A stretch of DNA of 64,000 bases from Rheinheimera oceanensis (GTDB lineage: Bacteria; Pseudomonadota; Gammaproteobacteria; Enterobacterales; Alteromonadaceae), in contig NZ_JAGPNM010000007.1 in assembly GCF_018831085.1 (NCBI RefSeq), forward strand, positions 184,514 to 248,513, written 5' to 3'. This document shows, one piece after another, positions 16,226 through 25,106 of the stretch (position 1 is its first letter; each line of letters opens with the position of its first letter). A program made the translations under genes and the position numbers. The notes beneath the pieces were generated by a model. It saw only the letters and a program-made list of their open reading frames with translations. It had not been told where the DNA came from and did no database searches.

Positions 16226-17450
16226 TTTGTTGCGGCTGCTCTGCGGGATTTTGTACCAAACCTTCTGAACGGCCAATCACCAGCGCTACCATGGTATCGC
16301 CTGTTACATTGGTGGCGGTGCGCATCATATCGATAATCCTGTCTACCGCGGCAATAAAGGCAATACCTTCAATTGGTAAACCCACTACGCTTAACGTTAC
16401 CGTTAGCATAACCATTGCCGTACCCGGTACACCTGCAGTGCCAACGGATGCTAATGTCGCGGTACCGGCAATCAGCAGGTAATCAAAGGCAGTGAGGTCG
16501 ATACCATACAGATGGGCTATAAAAATGGCGGCAATAGCCGGGTAAATACCACCACAGCCGTCCATATTAATGGTGGCGCCCAATGGCAATACAAAACTGG
16601 CATAATCTTTTGATACACCTAAATTTTCGGTTACCACTTTATGGCTTACCGGCAGGGTGCCGTAACTGCTGGCGCTACTGTAGGCTACCAGTTGTGCCGG
16701 TAAAATGGCTTTAAAGTAATCGCGCACACGCATACCACCAAACAACTTAACCAGGCCACCATAGGTAAATACGATATGGATAATACAGGCCAGATAAATA
16801 GCCAGAATAAACTTGCCCAGCGGCAGTAAGGTGTCCAGGCCATAATTACCGACCACCCAGGCCATTAAACCAAAGACACCCAGCGGGGTTAGCTCCAGCA
16901 CCATGCGGGTGATCTGATACATAATATCGGCACCGGACAGCAGCACTTTTTTCATCGGCACCGCTTTTTCGCCTATTTTGTTAATGGCGATACCCACTAA
17001 AGCTGCAAAGACGATAATTTGCAGAATATTACCGTTTACCATAGCCGCCAGCGGGTTAGTGGGAATGAGGTTGGTTAACACATCGGCTACCGGCGGAATG
17101 TCGCGCGGTTTTATCTCTGCAGCAGTTAATTGCACGGTATCGCCCCAGTTCACCAGCGAGCCTACTGTTAAGCCAATTAAACTGGCAATAAAGGCAGTCA
17201 GTAAAAATAACCCCACAGTTTTAAATGCCAGACGCTGCATTTTACCGCTGTCGGCCAGTGAGGTAATACTGCTTATCAGGGCAAAAAATACCAGCGGCAC
17301 TACCAGCATGCGAATGGCATTAATAAATAAGGTGCCTAACGGTTTAAAGACAGTGGCCGTTTCGCCCAGCAGTACACCGGTAGTGACACCCAGCAGTAAG
17401 GCACCCAGTACTCTTTGCCAAAACGGAATTGCAAACCAGAAAGCCAACAT
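16206..17450 (-). CDS. Dicarboxylate/amino-acid:cation symporter (SDF/DAACS family)
   Basis: A 414-residue inner-membrane transporter with eight to ten hydrophobic segments. Family landmarks are IRMLVVPLVFFALISS near residues 45-60, the serine-rich hairpin VAYSSASSYGTLPVS near 253-267, and PLGATINMDGCGG near 289-301, which carries the substrate and sodium sites of GltPh-type carriers. The substrate is probably glutamate/aspartate or C4-dicarboxylates. It lies convergent with lysC; aspartate is the lysC substrate, but a functional link is only a suggestion. Confidence 0.88.
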   Translation of the reverse strand: MLAFWFAIPFWQRVLGALLLGVTTGVLLGETATVFKPLGTLFINAIRMLVVPLVFFALISSITSLADSGKMQRLAFKTVGLFLLTAFIASLIGLTVGSLVNWGDTVQLTAAEIKPRDIPPVADVLTNLIPTNPLAAMVNGNILQIIVFAALVGIAINKIGEKAVPMKKVLLSGADIMYQITRMVLELTPLGVFGLMAWVVGNYGLDTLLPLGKFILAIYLACIIHIVFTYGGLVKLFGGMRVRDYFKAILPAQLVAYSSASSYGTLPVSHKVVTENLGVSKDYASFVLPLGATINMDGCGGIYPAIAAIFIAHLYGIDLTAFDYLLIAGTATLASVGTAGVPGTAMVMLTVTLSVVGLPIEGIAFIAAVDRIIDMMRTATNVTGDTMVALVIGRSEGLVQNPAEQPQQNTAVAS

Positions 17451-17491
17451 AAACCAGCACCCAAATTCAAATTTACGCCATTATAGAGACA

Positions 17492-17519
17492 AGAAAAGCG
17501 GCAACAAGGCCGCTTTTCT
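17492..17519 (-). terminator. queC terminator
   Basis: AGAAAAGCGGC and GCCGCTTTTCT form a perfect stem with a six-base loop and a T-rich arm on the minus strand, just past the queC stop. Confidence 0.8.
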
Positions 17520-17544
17520 ATATGTTATAACCAGTTGTGTGGTA

Positions 17545-18213
17545 TTAGCTCAGGTTTTGCTCATACGGCAGCGGATCTGCTACGTTATTCAGTGTAAAGG
17601 CTTCTAACCGCTCCTGGCAGGAGCCGCACTTACCGCAGGCTTTCTCGCGGCCGTTGTAGCAGGTCCAGGTTTTGCTGTAATCCAGCCCCATTGCCAGGCC
17701 ATCAGCCAGGATTTCTATTTTGGTTTGCGCCAGATAAGGGCTGATAATATCGACAGGTTCATAGTTGGCTATCTGGCAGACATCATGCATTTTTTGCACA
17801 AACTCCGGCCGACAGTCGGGGTAAATAAAATGATCGCCCGAGTGCGCACCGTAATATACCTGCGATGCGCCCAGCGATACCGCGTAACCTACTGCCAGCG
17901 ACAGTAAAATCATATTGCGGTTGGGTACCACGGTAGACTTCATATTATCCGCTGCGTAATGGCCTTCCGGAATATCAATATCATCGGTTAAAGACGAGCC
18001 GGCTAAAAGCTGGTTAATAGCAGAGATATCAACAATTTTATGTTTGATACCCAGCTCCTGACACACCTGTGCGGCACACTGCAGCTCTTTTACATGGCGC
18101 TGGCCATAATTAAAAGACAAAGCGTATACATCATGGCCGGCCTGCACGGCTTTGTGTAACACGGTGAAGGAATCCATCCCTCCGGAGTAAATCACCACAA
18201 CTTTGTTCGGCAT
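17545..18213 (-). CDS. queC: 7-cyano-7-deazaguanine synthase
   Basis: Converts carboxy-deazaguanine to preQ0 with ATP and ammonia in queuosine synthesis. 222 residues, normal for QueC. The PP-loop is [12 protein letters not shown] (about residues 9-20), and the C-terminal zinc cluster is visible as [15 protein letters not shown], with four cysteines. [11 protein letters not shown] and [17 protein letters not shown] are family blocks. The gene is divergent from queE across 113 bp; queD is not in the window. Confidence 0.95.
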   Translation of the reverse strand: MPNKVVVIYSGGMDSFTVLHKAVQAGHDVYALSFNYGQRHVKELQCAAQVCQELGIKHKIVDISAINQLLAGSSLTDDIDIPEGHYAADNMKSTVVPNRNMILLSLAVGYAVSLGASQVYYGAHSGDHFIYPDCRPEFVQKMHDVCQIANYEPVDIISPYLAQTKIEILADGLAMGLDYSKTWTCYNGREKACGKCGSCQERLEAFTLNNVADPLPYEQNLS

Positions 18214-18326
18214 AGCAGGCTCTCTCTTGTATAATACGGCTTAAATTTTCAATTAATGCTGCCGGCCCTGAAGCCGGGCGCGCATTGTACTGTAATTCAG
18301 CCACAGGCTAAAGGGCAAAGCACAGA

Positions 18327-18992
18327 GTGTATAAAGTTAACGAGGTTTTTGAAACCATTCAGGGCGAGGGCAGTTTTACCGGCGTCGCAGCTATTTTTAT
18401 CCGGTTGCAGGGCTGCCCGGTAGGATGCAGCTGGTGTGATACCAAACACACCTGGGACATTAAAGACGAGCTGGCAAGACCGCTGGGCGATATAGTGCTC
18501 AAAACTGCCGAGACAGAGCACTGGGCAGGGGTTACGGCAGAGGATTTACTGGCACTGTTTGTTAAAGAAGGCTATCAGGCAAAACATGTGGTCATTACCG
18601 GTGGTGAGCCATGTATGTACGACCTTAACCCTTTATGCGAACTGCTACACCAGAATGGTTATAACACGCAAATTGAAACCAGCGGTACTTTTGCTATTCA
18701 GGCACCCGCACAAACCTGGGTTACCGTATCACCAAAGGTGAATATGGCCGGTGGCTATACTGTATTGCAAAGTGCATTGGACAGAGCCAATGAAATCAAA
18801 CACCCGGTTGCGATGGAAAAACATGTCGATGAGTTGTTGCAGTTATTGCAACATACTGATATTAAAGCTAAGCTGATTTATCTGCAGCCAATCAGTCAGC
18901 AGCGCCGTGCCACAGAACTGGCAATAGCAATGTGTAAAAAATATAACTGGCGGCTTAGTGTACAGGTGCATAAATATTTAGGGATCAGCTAA
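18327..18992 (+). CDS. queE: 7-carboxy-7-deazaguanine synthase (radical SAM)
   Basis: A radical SAM enzyme converting 6-carboxytetrahydropterin to CDG, the step before QueC. 221 residues. The iron-sulfur motif CPVGCSWC (about residues 31-38, CX3CX2C form) follows an N-terminal FETIQGEGSFTG substrate block; ITGGEPC near 93-99 binds SAM. The start is GTG at 18327 with only a distant AAAGGG. The next gene begins on the base after the stop, so the two are co-transcribed. Confidence 0.95.
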   Translation: MYKVNEVFETIQGEGSFTGVAAIFIRLQGCPVGCSWCDTKHTWDIKDELARPLGDIVLKTAETEHWAGVTAEDLLALFVKEGYQAKHVVITGGEPCMYDLNPLCELLHQNGYNTQIETSGTFAIQAPAQTWVTVSPKVNMAGGYTVLQSALDRANEIKHPVAMEKHVDELLQLLQHTDIKAKLIYLQPISQQRRATELAIAMCKKYNWRLSVQVHKYLGIS

Positions 18993-19406
18993 ATGCCACA
19001 AAATATTGAGCCGTTTTTTCAGCGTTATGCCGACGCCTATTCCAATTACCAATTGTCGCCTTTGCTGGAATTAGTCTCATTGCCCTGCATGTTATTAGCC
19101 GATGAAAGCAAAATAATGTTTTCTGAGCCTGAAAGCCTGCACCAGTATTTTGAGCAGCAGTTTGAGCAATACCGCCAGGTAGGGGTAAGCCGGGTGAGTT
19201 TCCGCTTGCAAAGTCAGGTAAGGTTGTCAGAAAGCTTAAGGTTTGTCAGTCTGTACTGGTATTTCTATGGTAAGGGCGATCAGGTGCTGTTTACCTGCCA
19301 TACCTCTTATACATTGCAGTCACAGCAAGGTAACTGGCAGTTGGTTGCCTTAGTGACTGACGACGAGCAAGCGGCTTATCAACGGGTGCGCAACGCTCAG
19401 GTTTGA
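18993..19406 (+). CDS. NTF2/SnoaL-like hypothetical protein, 137 aa
   Basis: A small soluble protein whose order (IEPFFQRYADAYSNYQLSPLLELVSLPC, a helix, then three to four aromatic beta strands such as FVSLYWYFYG and WQLVALVTDD) suggests the cone-shaped NTF2-like fold. No catalytic residues can be assigned. It abuts queE (stop and ATG are consecutive) and its 3' end overlaps the convergent Lon-domain gene by 10 bp. Function unknown. Confidence 0.6.
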   Translation: MPQNIEPFFQRYADAYSNYQLSPLLELVSLPCMLLADESKIMFSEPESLHQYFEQQFEQYRQVGVSRVSFRLQSQVRLSESLRFVSLYWYFYGKGDQVLFTCHTSYTLQSQQGNWQLVALVTDDEQAAYQRVRNAQV

Positions 19407-19975
19407 TGTGATAACCAGGCTTGTAAGCTGTCCAGGCAAGGTGCCGGGCTGTTTTCCTGTGCCAGTTTTTGCTTAAGTGCCGGCTGCATGGGAATAAGCT
19501 CCAGCCAGCGTGATGCCAGCCAGGCCGCGTCAGTATATTTAGGTGCTGGATAAAGCTGGTTTATTGCCGGGTACTGCTGTAACAGCTTTTGCAGTTGCCT
19601 GATAAGTGGGGTGTATTCTGTATTGACATCTGTGGTTGCCCAATTTGCCATAGGTTCGGTCTTCGCAACGTGTAACTGATCAGGCTCCTGCCAGCGCTTA
19701 ACTATTTTCACCCGCTCAATACCAGCAATGGTAATACCCAGCAAGCCATCTTCTAACTGCTCAAAATCTTCAATTTGCACCCGTGTTGCCAGTGGCAAAA
19801 TATGATCAGCATGTTGCTGGCTGACATAAGGGTTAATTTGCGCCAGGGCAAAATCGCGTTTACCGGCACTGGCTTCGCTTACCAAACGTACATAGCGTGG
19901 CTCAAATACACGCAGGCGCATGCGCCCTTCAGGTAAGATAAAACTGTTTAGCGGAAATAATGCCAGTTCTTTCAT
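19397..19975 (-). CDS. Lon N-terminal (substrate-binding) domain protein
   Basis: A 192-residue stand-alone protein with the fold of the Lon protease N-domain. It opens LALFPLNSFILPEGRMRLRVFEPRY, the strand-helix start of that domain, and continues with ALAQINPYVSQ and VQIEDFEQLEDGLLGITIAGIERVKI. No ATPase or protease domain follows, so it is not Lon. Such proteins are widespread, probably recognising substrates or acting as adaptors; the exact role is unknown. Divergent from rmuC with 77 bp between. Confidence 0.8.
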   Translation of the reverse strand: MKELALFPLNSFILPEGRMRLRVFEPRYVRLVSEASAGKRDFALAQINPYVSQQHADHILPLATRVQIEDFEQLEDGLLGITIAGIERVKIVKRWQEPDQLHVAKTEPMANWATTDVNTEYTPLIRQLQKLLQQYPAINQLYPAPKYTDAAWLASRWLELIPMQPALKQKLAQENSPAPCLDSLQAWLSHQT

Positions 19976-20052
19976 AGTGCTGCTGATAAAGTTGTATAGT
20001 TGCCTGTTATACGTAACATGAGCGGCAATGGTTTGGCCACAGCAGAGGTTTT

Positions 20053-21252
20053 ATGGCATTACAACACTGGATTTATCTGATAACAGCGGTGCTGGCACTG
20101 AATATCGCTTTATTACTACTGTTATTATTACGCCGCGCACCGGGCAGTGACCTGGCAGAGCAACTGGCCCGGCATAAGCTTGAACTGGTGCAACAGCAGG
20201 GGCAGTTTCAGCAGCAGTTGCTGGAGCAGCAGCATTTACAGCGCCAGCACTTACAACAACAGCAGCAAGAGCATTTACTACAGGTATTACAAAAAATAAC
20301 TGACACCCAGCAATCAGCCCGTTTTGAACTGAGTAAAAACCTGCAGCAGCAAGCAATTATGTTGGCCGAGCAGGTAAAGCAATTAACACAAAGCATTGAT
20401 CAGCGTTTAAAAGACATCGCCGGTCAGGTCGAGCGCCGTTTAAGTGAAGGTTTTGAAAAAACTAACCAAACTTTTACCGATATTGTTAAACGGCTGGCGC
20501 TGATTGATGATGCGCAGAAAAAAATTACCGAGTTGTCTACTAACGTTGTCAGCCTGCAGGAAGTACTGGCTGATAAGCGCTCACGCGGTGCTTTTGGCGA
20601 AGTGCAGTTAAGCGCGCTGATCCGTAATGTGATGCCCGAGCAGCATTTTTCACTGCAGCATACGTTGAGCAACGGCCGTATTGCCGACTGCGTGCTGTTT
20701 TTACCCAAGCCCAGTGGCAACATTGTTATCGATGCTAAATTTCCGCTGGAAAGCTATAAAAAGATGACCGAACCACAATTTGGCCCGGAAGAACGCAAGC
20801 TGGCGCAGCGCCAGTTTAAGCTGGATATCAAAAAGCATATTAACGATATTGCCGATAAATATATTATTGCCAATGAAACCTCAGATGGCGCAATCATGTT
20901 TTTACCTGCAGAGGCTATTTTTGCTGAATTACATGCCTATCATGCCGACATTGTAGAAGAAGCCTACCGGCGCCGGGTATGGTTAACCTCACCAACAACG
21001 TTAATGGCCGTGCTGACCACTGCCCGCAGTGTGCTAAAAGATGACGCCACCCGCCGGCAAATTCATTTAATTCAGGAGCACCTGATTAAGCTGGCAGAAG
21101 ACTTTGATCGCTTCCGTGGCCGCTTTGATAACCTGGCTAAGCATATTGATCAGGCCGCGACTGACGTAAAACAGATCCATACGTCAGCGCATAAAATAAG
21201 CAGCCGTTTCAGCCAGATAGAAAAAGTGGAATGGCTGGAAGAAAGCGACTAG
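20053..21252 (+). CDS. rmuC: DNA recombination protein RmuC
   Basis: A 399-residue RmuC-family protein: one N-terminal membrane segment (IYLITAVLALNIALLLLLLL), a long Gln-rich coiled coil to about residue 160, and a C-terminal nuclease-like domain with GAFGEVQLSALI, the IVIDAKFPLESY motif (PD-(D/E)XK type, near 226-237) and IIANETSDGAIMFLP. In E. coli, RmuC limits inversion between short inverted repeats. The length is slightly below the E. coli protein. Monocistronic. Confidence 0.92.
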   Translation: MALQHWIYLITAVLALNIALLLLLLLRRAPGSDLAEQLARHKLELVQQQGQFQQQLLEQQHLQRQHLQQQQQEHLLQVLQKITDTQQSARFELSKNLQQQAIMLAEQVKQLTQSIDQRLKDIAGQVERRLSEGFEKTNQTFTDIVKRLALIDDAQKKITELSTNVVSLQEVLADKRSRGAFGEVQLSALIRNVMPEQHFSLQHTLSNGRIADCVLFLPKPSGNIVIDAKFPLESYKKMTEPQFGPEERKLAQRQFKLDIKKHINDIADKYIIANETSDGAIMFLPAEAIFAELHAYHADIVEEAYRRRVWLTSPTTLMAVLTTARSVLKDDATRRQIHLIQEHLIKLAEDFDRFRGRFDNLAKHIDQAATDVKQIHTSAHKISSRFSQIEKVEWLEESD

Positions 21253-21328
21253 GCTGTATTTGTAACCAACAATTTAAGTTAAAAACTAACGCAGAAGCCA
21301 GTAATAGCCTGCCCTGGGAGTTAAGCTA

Positions 21329-22081
21329 ATGCCAACAGCTGCATTGTTACTGATTCTGCTGTTTTATGCTGCTGCAGCATGGCCTGATAAAGCGCCGCTT
21401 TCTGCCATTGTCAGTGAAACCAATACTGCTCCTTATGCAATTTTTAATGCCGCCAACGAACTGCAAGCAGGCCTGAGCAAAGATATTATTGACGAGCTGG
21501 GTCTGCGTACTAACCGCACAGTGCAATATATTAATTTACCCCGGGCCAGAGTTGAGCCCTGGCTGATTGAAGGGCGGGCTGAAATTGCCTGTTTTTTAAA
21601 CCCGGACTGGGTAAATGAACCTGACAAGCTGTTGTGGAGCACGGCACTATTTAGTACCCGGCAACTGCTGGTGCGCCGCCGGGAAAGCGAGCCGATTACT
21701 GCCATACAACATCTGGCAGGTAAAAGAGTAGGGACTACACGTGGTTTTACCTACCCGGAGCTGGAGCAGGTATTTCAAAGTGGTGATGTGATCCGTGATG
21801 ATGCACACTCGTTAGAAAGCAATTTATTACGCTTAAAACAAGGGCGGCTTGATGTGGTGATGACAGTTGATTTGTCTTACCATTTTTTTGTCAAAACACT
21901 GGATGATCAGAGTTTTAGCGCGGATCCGCTATGGTCAAAAGCACCAACAGTATATTGCGGCCTAAGCCGGCATAACCCGGAAAATGCGCAGTTGTTGTAC
22001 GATACGTTGCAGCAGATAACCGCCAGCGGCTTTATTCAGCAACGGCTGGCGTTTTATATGGGGCGGCCATTAGAGCATTAA
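21329..22081 (+). CDS. Periplasmic solute-binding-like protein (SBP_bac_3)
   Basis: A 250-residue exported protein (signal peptide TAALLLILLFYAAAAWP). It has the amino-acid-binding-protein plan: APYAIFNAANELQAGLSKDIIDEL in lobe 1, then LINE-type repeats RLKQGRLDVVMTVDLSY in the second lobe. No permease or ATPase genes lie nearby. Stand-alone members of this kind are common in Alteromonadales and may act as sensors or in periplasmic binding, not in transport. Its stop overlaps the convergent DUF2069 gene by 4 bp. Confidence 0.75.
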   Translation: MPTAALLLILLFYAAAAWPDKAPLSAIVSETNTAPYAIFNAANELQAGLSKDIIDELGLRTNRTVQYINLPRARVEPWLIEGRAEIACFLNPDWVNEPDKLLWSTALFSTRQLLVRRRESEPITAIQHLAGKRVGTTRGFTYPELEQVFQSGDVIRDDAHSLESNLLRLKQGRLDVVMTVDLSYHFFVKTLDDQSFSADPLWSKAPTVYCGLSRHNPENAQLLYDTLQQITASGFIQQRLAFYMGRPLEH

Positions 22082-22497
22082 CGTCTGGGGTCGTCTTTCA
22101 GCTTCGGTATTTTTAGCCCAAGCTCCTGGCCACGGTGACGGGCATAGTATGTGCAACCAACAAACATCAGGCTGGCCAGTACCAGCTCCACTACTGACAA
22201 TAGCTGATGCATACCGCTGCTTACCCACAGGTTGGTCAGGCTGTGCAAGAAATAAATCATCACAATAAAGTTAGCCCAGGCCATGGTATAAGCATGGCCT
22301 TTGACAATGCCATACAATGGCAGCCACAACGGCAGCCAGAGTAAAGCAAGTAATATATAAGCATTACCCATTTGTGGTGGCGACAGCCATAAAATCCATA
22401 GCGGTTGTAATAACCACAAACCAAAAAAACCAATGCGGCCCAGTAATAAGTAACGTGTTGTTTTAACCGACATCGGCACAGTGCTGCCTGATTGCAT
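22078..22497 (-). CDS. DUF2069 membrane protein
   Basis: A 139-residue protein with four hydrophobic segments (about residues 17-36, 44-63, 70-88, 100-117) and a basic tail (GLKIPKLKDDPRR). Matches the DUF2069 family, which ends the bepA-arsC-wrbA-DUF2069 operon in many gammaproteobacteria. Function unknown. An internal Met at residue 9 is a possible alternative start. Confidence 0.75.
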   Translation of the reverse strand: MQSGSTVPMSVKTTRYLLLGRIGFFGLWLLQPLWILWLSPPQMGNAYILLALLWLPLWLPLYGIVKGHAYTMAWANFIVMIYFLHSLTNLWVSSGMHQLLSVVELVLASLMFVGCTYYARHRGQELGLKIPKLKDDPRR

Positions 22498-22500
22498 AAT

Positions 22501-23079
22501 TTATAACCTGTGTTGTTTTAATTGCAGGCTTAACGCAGCCAGCCGTTTACCAAAGGCGATGGCCAGCCGTTGTTCATCAACGCTGAGTTTGTCATCGCTG
22601 TGGTGGCCGCTGACATGCGTTGGGCCATAAGGTGTGCCACCGGTTTGCGTCTGATGCAACTCTGGCTCGCTGTAGGGTATACCCGTTAGCAGCATACCGT
22701 GATGTAGCAGTGGCAGGCTCATACTAAGCAGGGTAGCTTCATTACCGCCGTGCATACTGCCGGACGACGTAAAAACACCGGCAGGCTTGTCAATTAACTC
22801 ACCTTTAAGCCAGACACTGGTGGTGCTGTCCCAGAATGCTTTAGCATCCGCTACCATATTGCCAAACCGCACCGGGCTGCCAAAGGCCAGGCCGTCACAG
22901 CTGGCGAGCTCTTTAATATCCACCAGGGCATGGCGGCTGGCATGTTGTTTGTCCAGTGGCGGAATACAACGCACCAGCGCTTCGGCGCCACTTTGCTGCA
23001 CGCCAATAGCGATTTTATCTGCCAGTGCAGCCACAGCACCGTGGCGTGAATAATACAAAATCAGGACGCGGCAGCTCAT
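22501..23079 (-). CDS. wrbA: NAD(P)H:quinone oxidoreductase, WrbA type
   Basis: A flavodoxin-fold enzyme of 192 residues that reduces quinones with two electrons. LILYYSRHGAVAALA (about residues 6-20) forms the FMN phosphate site, GLAFGSPVRFGNM (about 66-78) and FTSSGSMHGGNEATLLS (about 102-118) the isoalloxazine loops, and GGTPYGPTHVSG the C-terminal motif typical of WrbA. The start overlaps the arsC stop by 4 bp; part of the bepA operon. Confidence 0.9.
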   Translation of the reverse strand: MSCRVLILYYSRHGAVAALADKIAIGVQQSGAEALVRCIPPLDKQHASRHALVDIKELASCDGLAFGSPVRFGNMVADAKAFWDSTTSVWLKGELIDKPAGVFTSSGSMHGGNEATLLSMSLPLLHHGMLLTGIPYSEPELHQTQTGGTPYGPTHVSGHHSDDKLSVDEQRLAIAFGKRLAALSLQLKQHRL

Positions 23080-23423
23080 GATAACAACGACAGAATATTG
23101 CTGGCCGGGCGGCCAATAACGGCTTTATTCCCTTTAATAATCACCGGGCGCTCAATCAGTTTGGGATACTGTGCCATAGCGGCAATTAGTTGTTGTTCGC
23201 TCAGGGCCATATTGTCCAGCCCCAGTTGTTTGTATTCTTCTTCTTTGCTGCGCAGCAACTGGCGTGCCGGTATAGCCAACATACCTAATAAGGTTGTTAG
23301 CTCATCTGTTGTCGGTGGGTTTTTTAAATATTCTACTACCTCAACAGCTTGTGCTTGTTGTTGCAGCAAAGCCAGCGCTTCGCGGCTTTTTGAGCAGCGC
23401 GGGTTATGCAAAATTTTTATCAT
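23076..23423 (-). CDS. arsC: Arsenate reductase, glutaredoxin-dependent
   Basis: A 115-residue ArsC of the thioredoxin-fold class. HNPRCSKSREAL (about residues 6-17) carries the catalytic Cys, and RPVIIKGNKAVIGRP (about 92-106) is the family's C-terminal arginine-bearing strand. It would reduce arsenate to arsenite with glutathione and glutaredoxin. It lies inside a housekeeping operon (bepA-arsC-wrbA-DUF2069), not in an ars cluster; no ArsB, Acr3 or ArsR is present in the window. Confidence 0.9.
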   Translation of the reverse strand: MIKILHNPRCSKSREALALLQQQAQAVEVVEYLKNPPTTDELTTLLGMLAIPARQLLRSKEEEYKQLGLDNMALSEQQLIAAMAQYPKLIERPVIIKGNKAVIGRPASNILSLLS

Positions 23424-23455
23424 TAGTGTGTTCCTGTTGTGGCAGGGCCTGAGCG

Positions 23456-24901
23456 TTACATACGCTGCAGGCGGTTAAATTCGGCCTGTAGCTGTTTTTT
23501 CTTTGCTTCCAGCCGGCGGTTTTCCAGCTTTTGCTCCGGCTTAAGATGATTTAACGCTTCGTTAAGATCGTCAATGGCTTTGGGGTAGTTAGCCATCTGG
23601 TAAGCTAAATCGGCTCTGGCTTCATAATATTTGCCAAAATCCCCTAAGGCTTTGTAAGCATCTGATAGTAAATCGTAGGCCAGTATGTTGTCATTTTTGT
23701 AGAACAACAGGCTTTTTAACAAATGGATTGCCAGATGATGGCCGCCGGATTTCATCGCCGCATTAGCATAGTTTAGTGTAACCACCTGATTATTGGGCCG
23801 CAGCAGGTATTGCTGTTCCAGCATCTCAAGACAAAGCTGATACTCTTTTTGCCCCAGTAAAATGTCAGTATAAACATCAACGTAGTATAAGTTATGCTCG
23901 TCTTTTTCCAGCAACTGTTCGATAAGTTTACGGGCTTGATCCAGTTTACCGTTGTCAAGCAAGGTGATGGCCAGACCGTACTGGTTAGCTTTGGTATTAC
24001 CGCCGGGCTCGCTTAGTTTTTTGCGAAACACCTGCTCGGCATCTTTTTTATTGTAATGATAACGCGCCAGTACTCTGGCTTTACTTAAAGTAAAATCCTG
24101 GCTGTCAGGAACAAAGCGCTGCGGGAATTGCTCAGCCCGCATCCGTGTGTCACTTACCCGATTTTGCGATAATGGGTGGGTTTGCAAAAAAGCCAGCTGC
24201 TGACTGATAAAACGGTTTTGCTCTGTCAGCTTACGGAAAAAATTAGGTACGGCATAAGGGTCAAAGCCGGCATCTGCTAAAACCTGCATACCAATGCGGT
24301 CGGCTTCCTGCTCGTTACTACGGGTAAAGTTTATTGCACTTTGCTGCGCAGCGCCCTGAGTTGCCATCATGGCGGCCATGCCAGCGTCAGGGTTAACCGT
24401 AGCCAGTACGATAGCGCCTAACACGCCGGCCAGCGTTAGCGGCGCTTTCTGGCTTTGTGCTTCAACAAAACGGGCGATATGACGCTGGGTTACGTGGGCA
24501 ATTTCGTGCGCCATAACAGAGGCAAACTCACTTTCAGTATCGGCAATGGCGAGGGTGCCGGTGTGGGATGCGATATTGCCACCCAGGGTGGCAAAGGCGT
24601 TTATGTTTCTGTCTTGCACCCAATAGAATTTAAAAGGAAAGCGCACATCGTTGGAGCGCGCGACTAAACGGTTACCCAGAGAGTTTATATATTCGTCAAG
24701 CAGCGGATCGTACACCATAGGCAAACTGCCACGGGTTTGGCGCATCATTACATCGCCAAGCTGTTTTTCTTTATCCGGTGTAATGACGCTAAAGCCATTG
24801 CCACCCAAATCCGGCAAGCTACTGGCAGCGCACACTGAGCTAATCAGGCTGGCTGCAAACAGGCAGGATGTTAAAGAGTTGATTACTGCTGAAAATTTCA
24901 T
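23456..24901 (-). CDS. bepA: Periplasmic M48 metalloprotease/chaperone BepA
   Basis: A 481-residue outer-membrane biogenesis factor that acts on LptD and BAM substrates. Signal peptide (SCLFAASLISSVCA), M48 catalytic site HEIAHVTQRH (about residues 130-139), a second zinc ligand in EQEADRIGMQVL near 192, and C-terminal TPR helices from about 290. The length matches the E. coli protein (487). First gene of its operon, divergent from perM, as is usual. Confidence 0.93.
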   Translation of the reverse strand: MKFSAVINSLTSCLFAASLISSVCAASSLPDLGGNGFSVITPDKEKQLGDVMMRQTRGSLPMVYDPLLDEYINSLGNRLVARSNDVRFPFKFYWVQDRNINAFATLGGNIASHTGTLAIADTESEFASVMAHEIAHVTQRHIARFVEAQSQKAPLTLAGVLGAIVLATVNPDAGMAAMMATQGAAQQSAINFTRSNEQEADRIGMQVLADAGFDPYAVPNFFRKLTEQNRFISQQLAFLQTHPLSQNRVSDTRMRAEQFPQRFVPDSQDFTLSKARVLARYHYNKKDAEQVFRKKLSEPGGNTKANQYGLAITLLDNGKLDQARKLIEQLLEKDEHNLYYVDVYTDILLGQKEYQLCLEMLEQQYLLRPNNQVVTLNYANAAMKSGGHHLAIHLLKSLLFYKNDNILAYDLLSDAYKALGDFGKYYEARADLAYQMANYPKAIDDLNEALNHLKPEQKLENRRLEAKKKQLQAEFNRLQRM

Positions 24902-25106
24902 GATAACAACGCCCGGGCTCTTCTGTGTGTCAGATCAACAATGCAGACTTTGTCTGCTATTTTGCTGATTAGTTCCAGTGTCTGTGTCATGCTAATTTAC
25001 CATATATTTTGTCAGCTCAGAGTGTTAACTGCCAAATTATCTGTGTCTCCGGTATACTCAAAATATTACAGTACTTGTTTAACCCCCTGTAACACGGAGT
25101 AATAAT

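Noticed and set aside
16978..17607. 209-aa open frame antisense to the symporter gene
   Set aside because: It is the reverse complement of a membrane-protein gene, with Ala/Ser/Thr-rich shadow composition, and it runs into queC.
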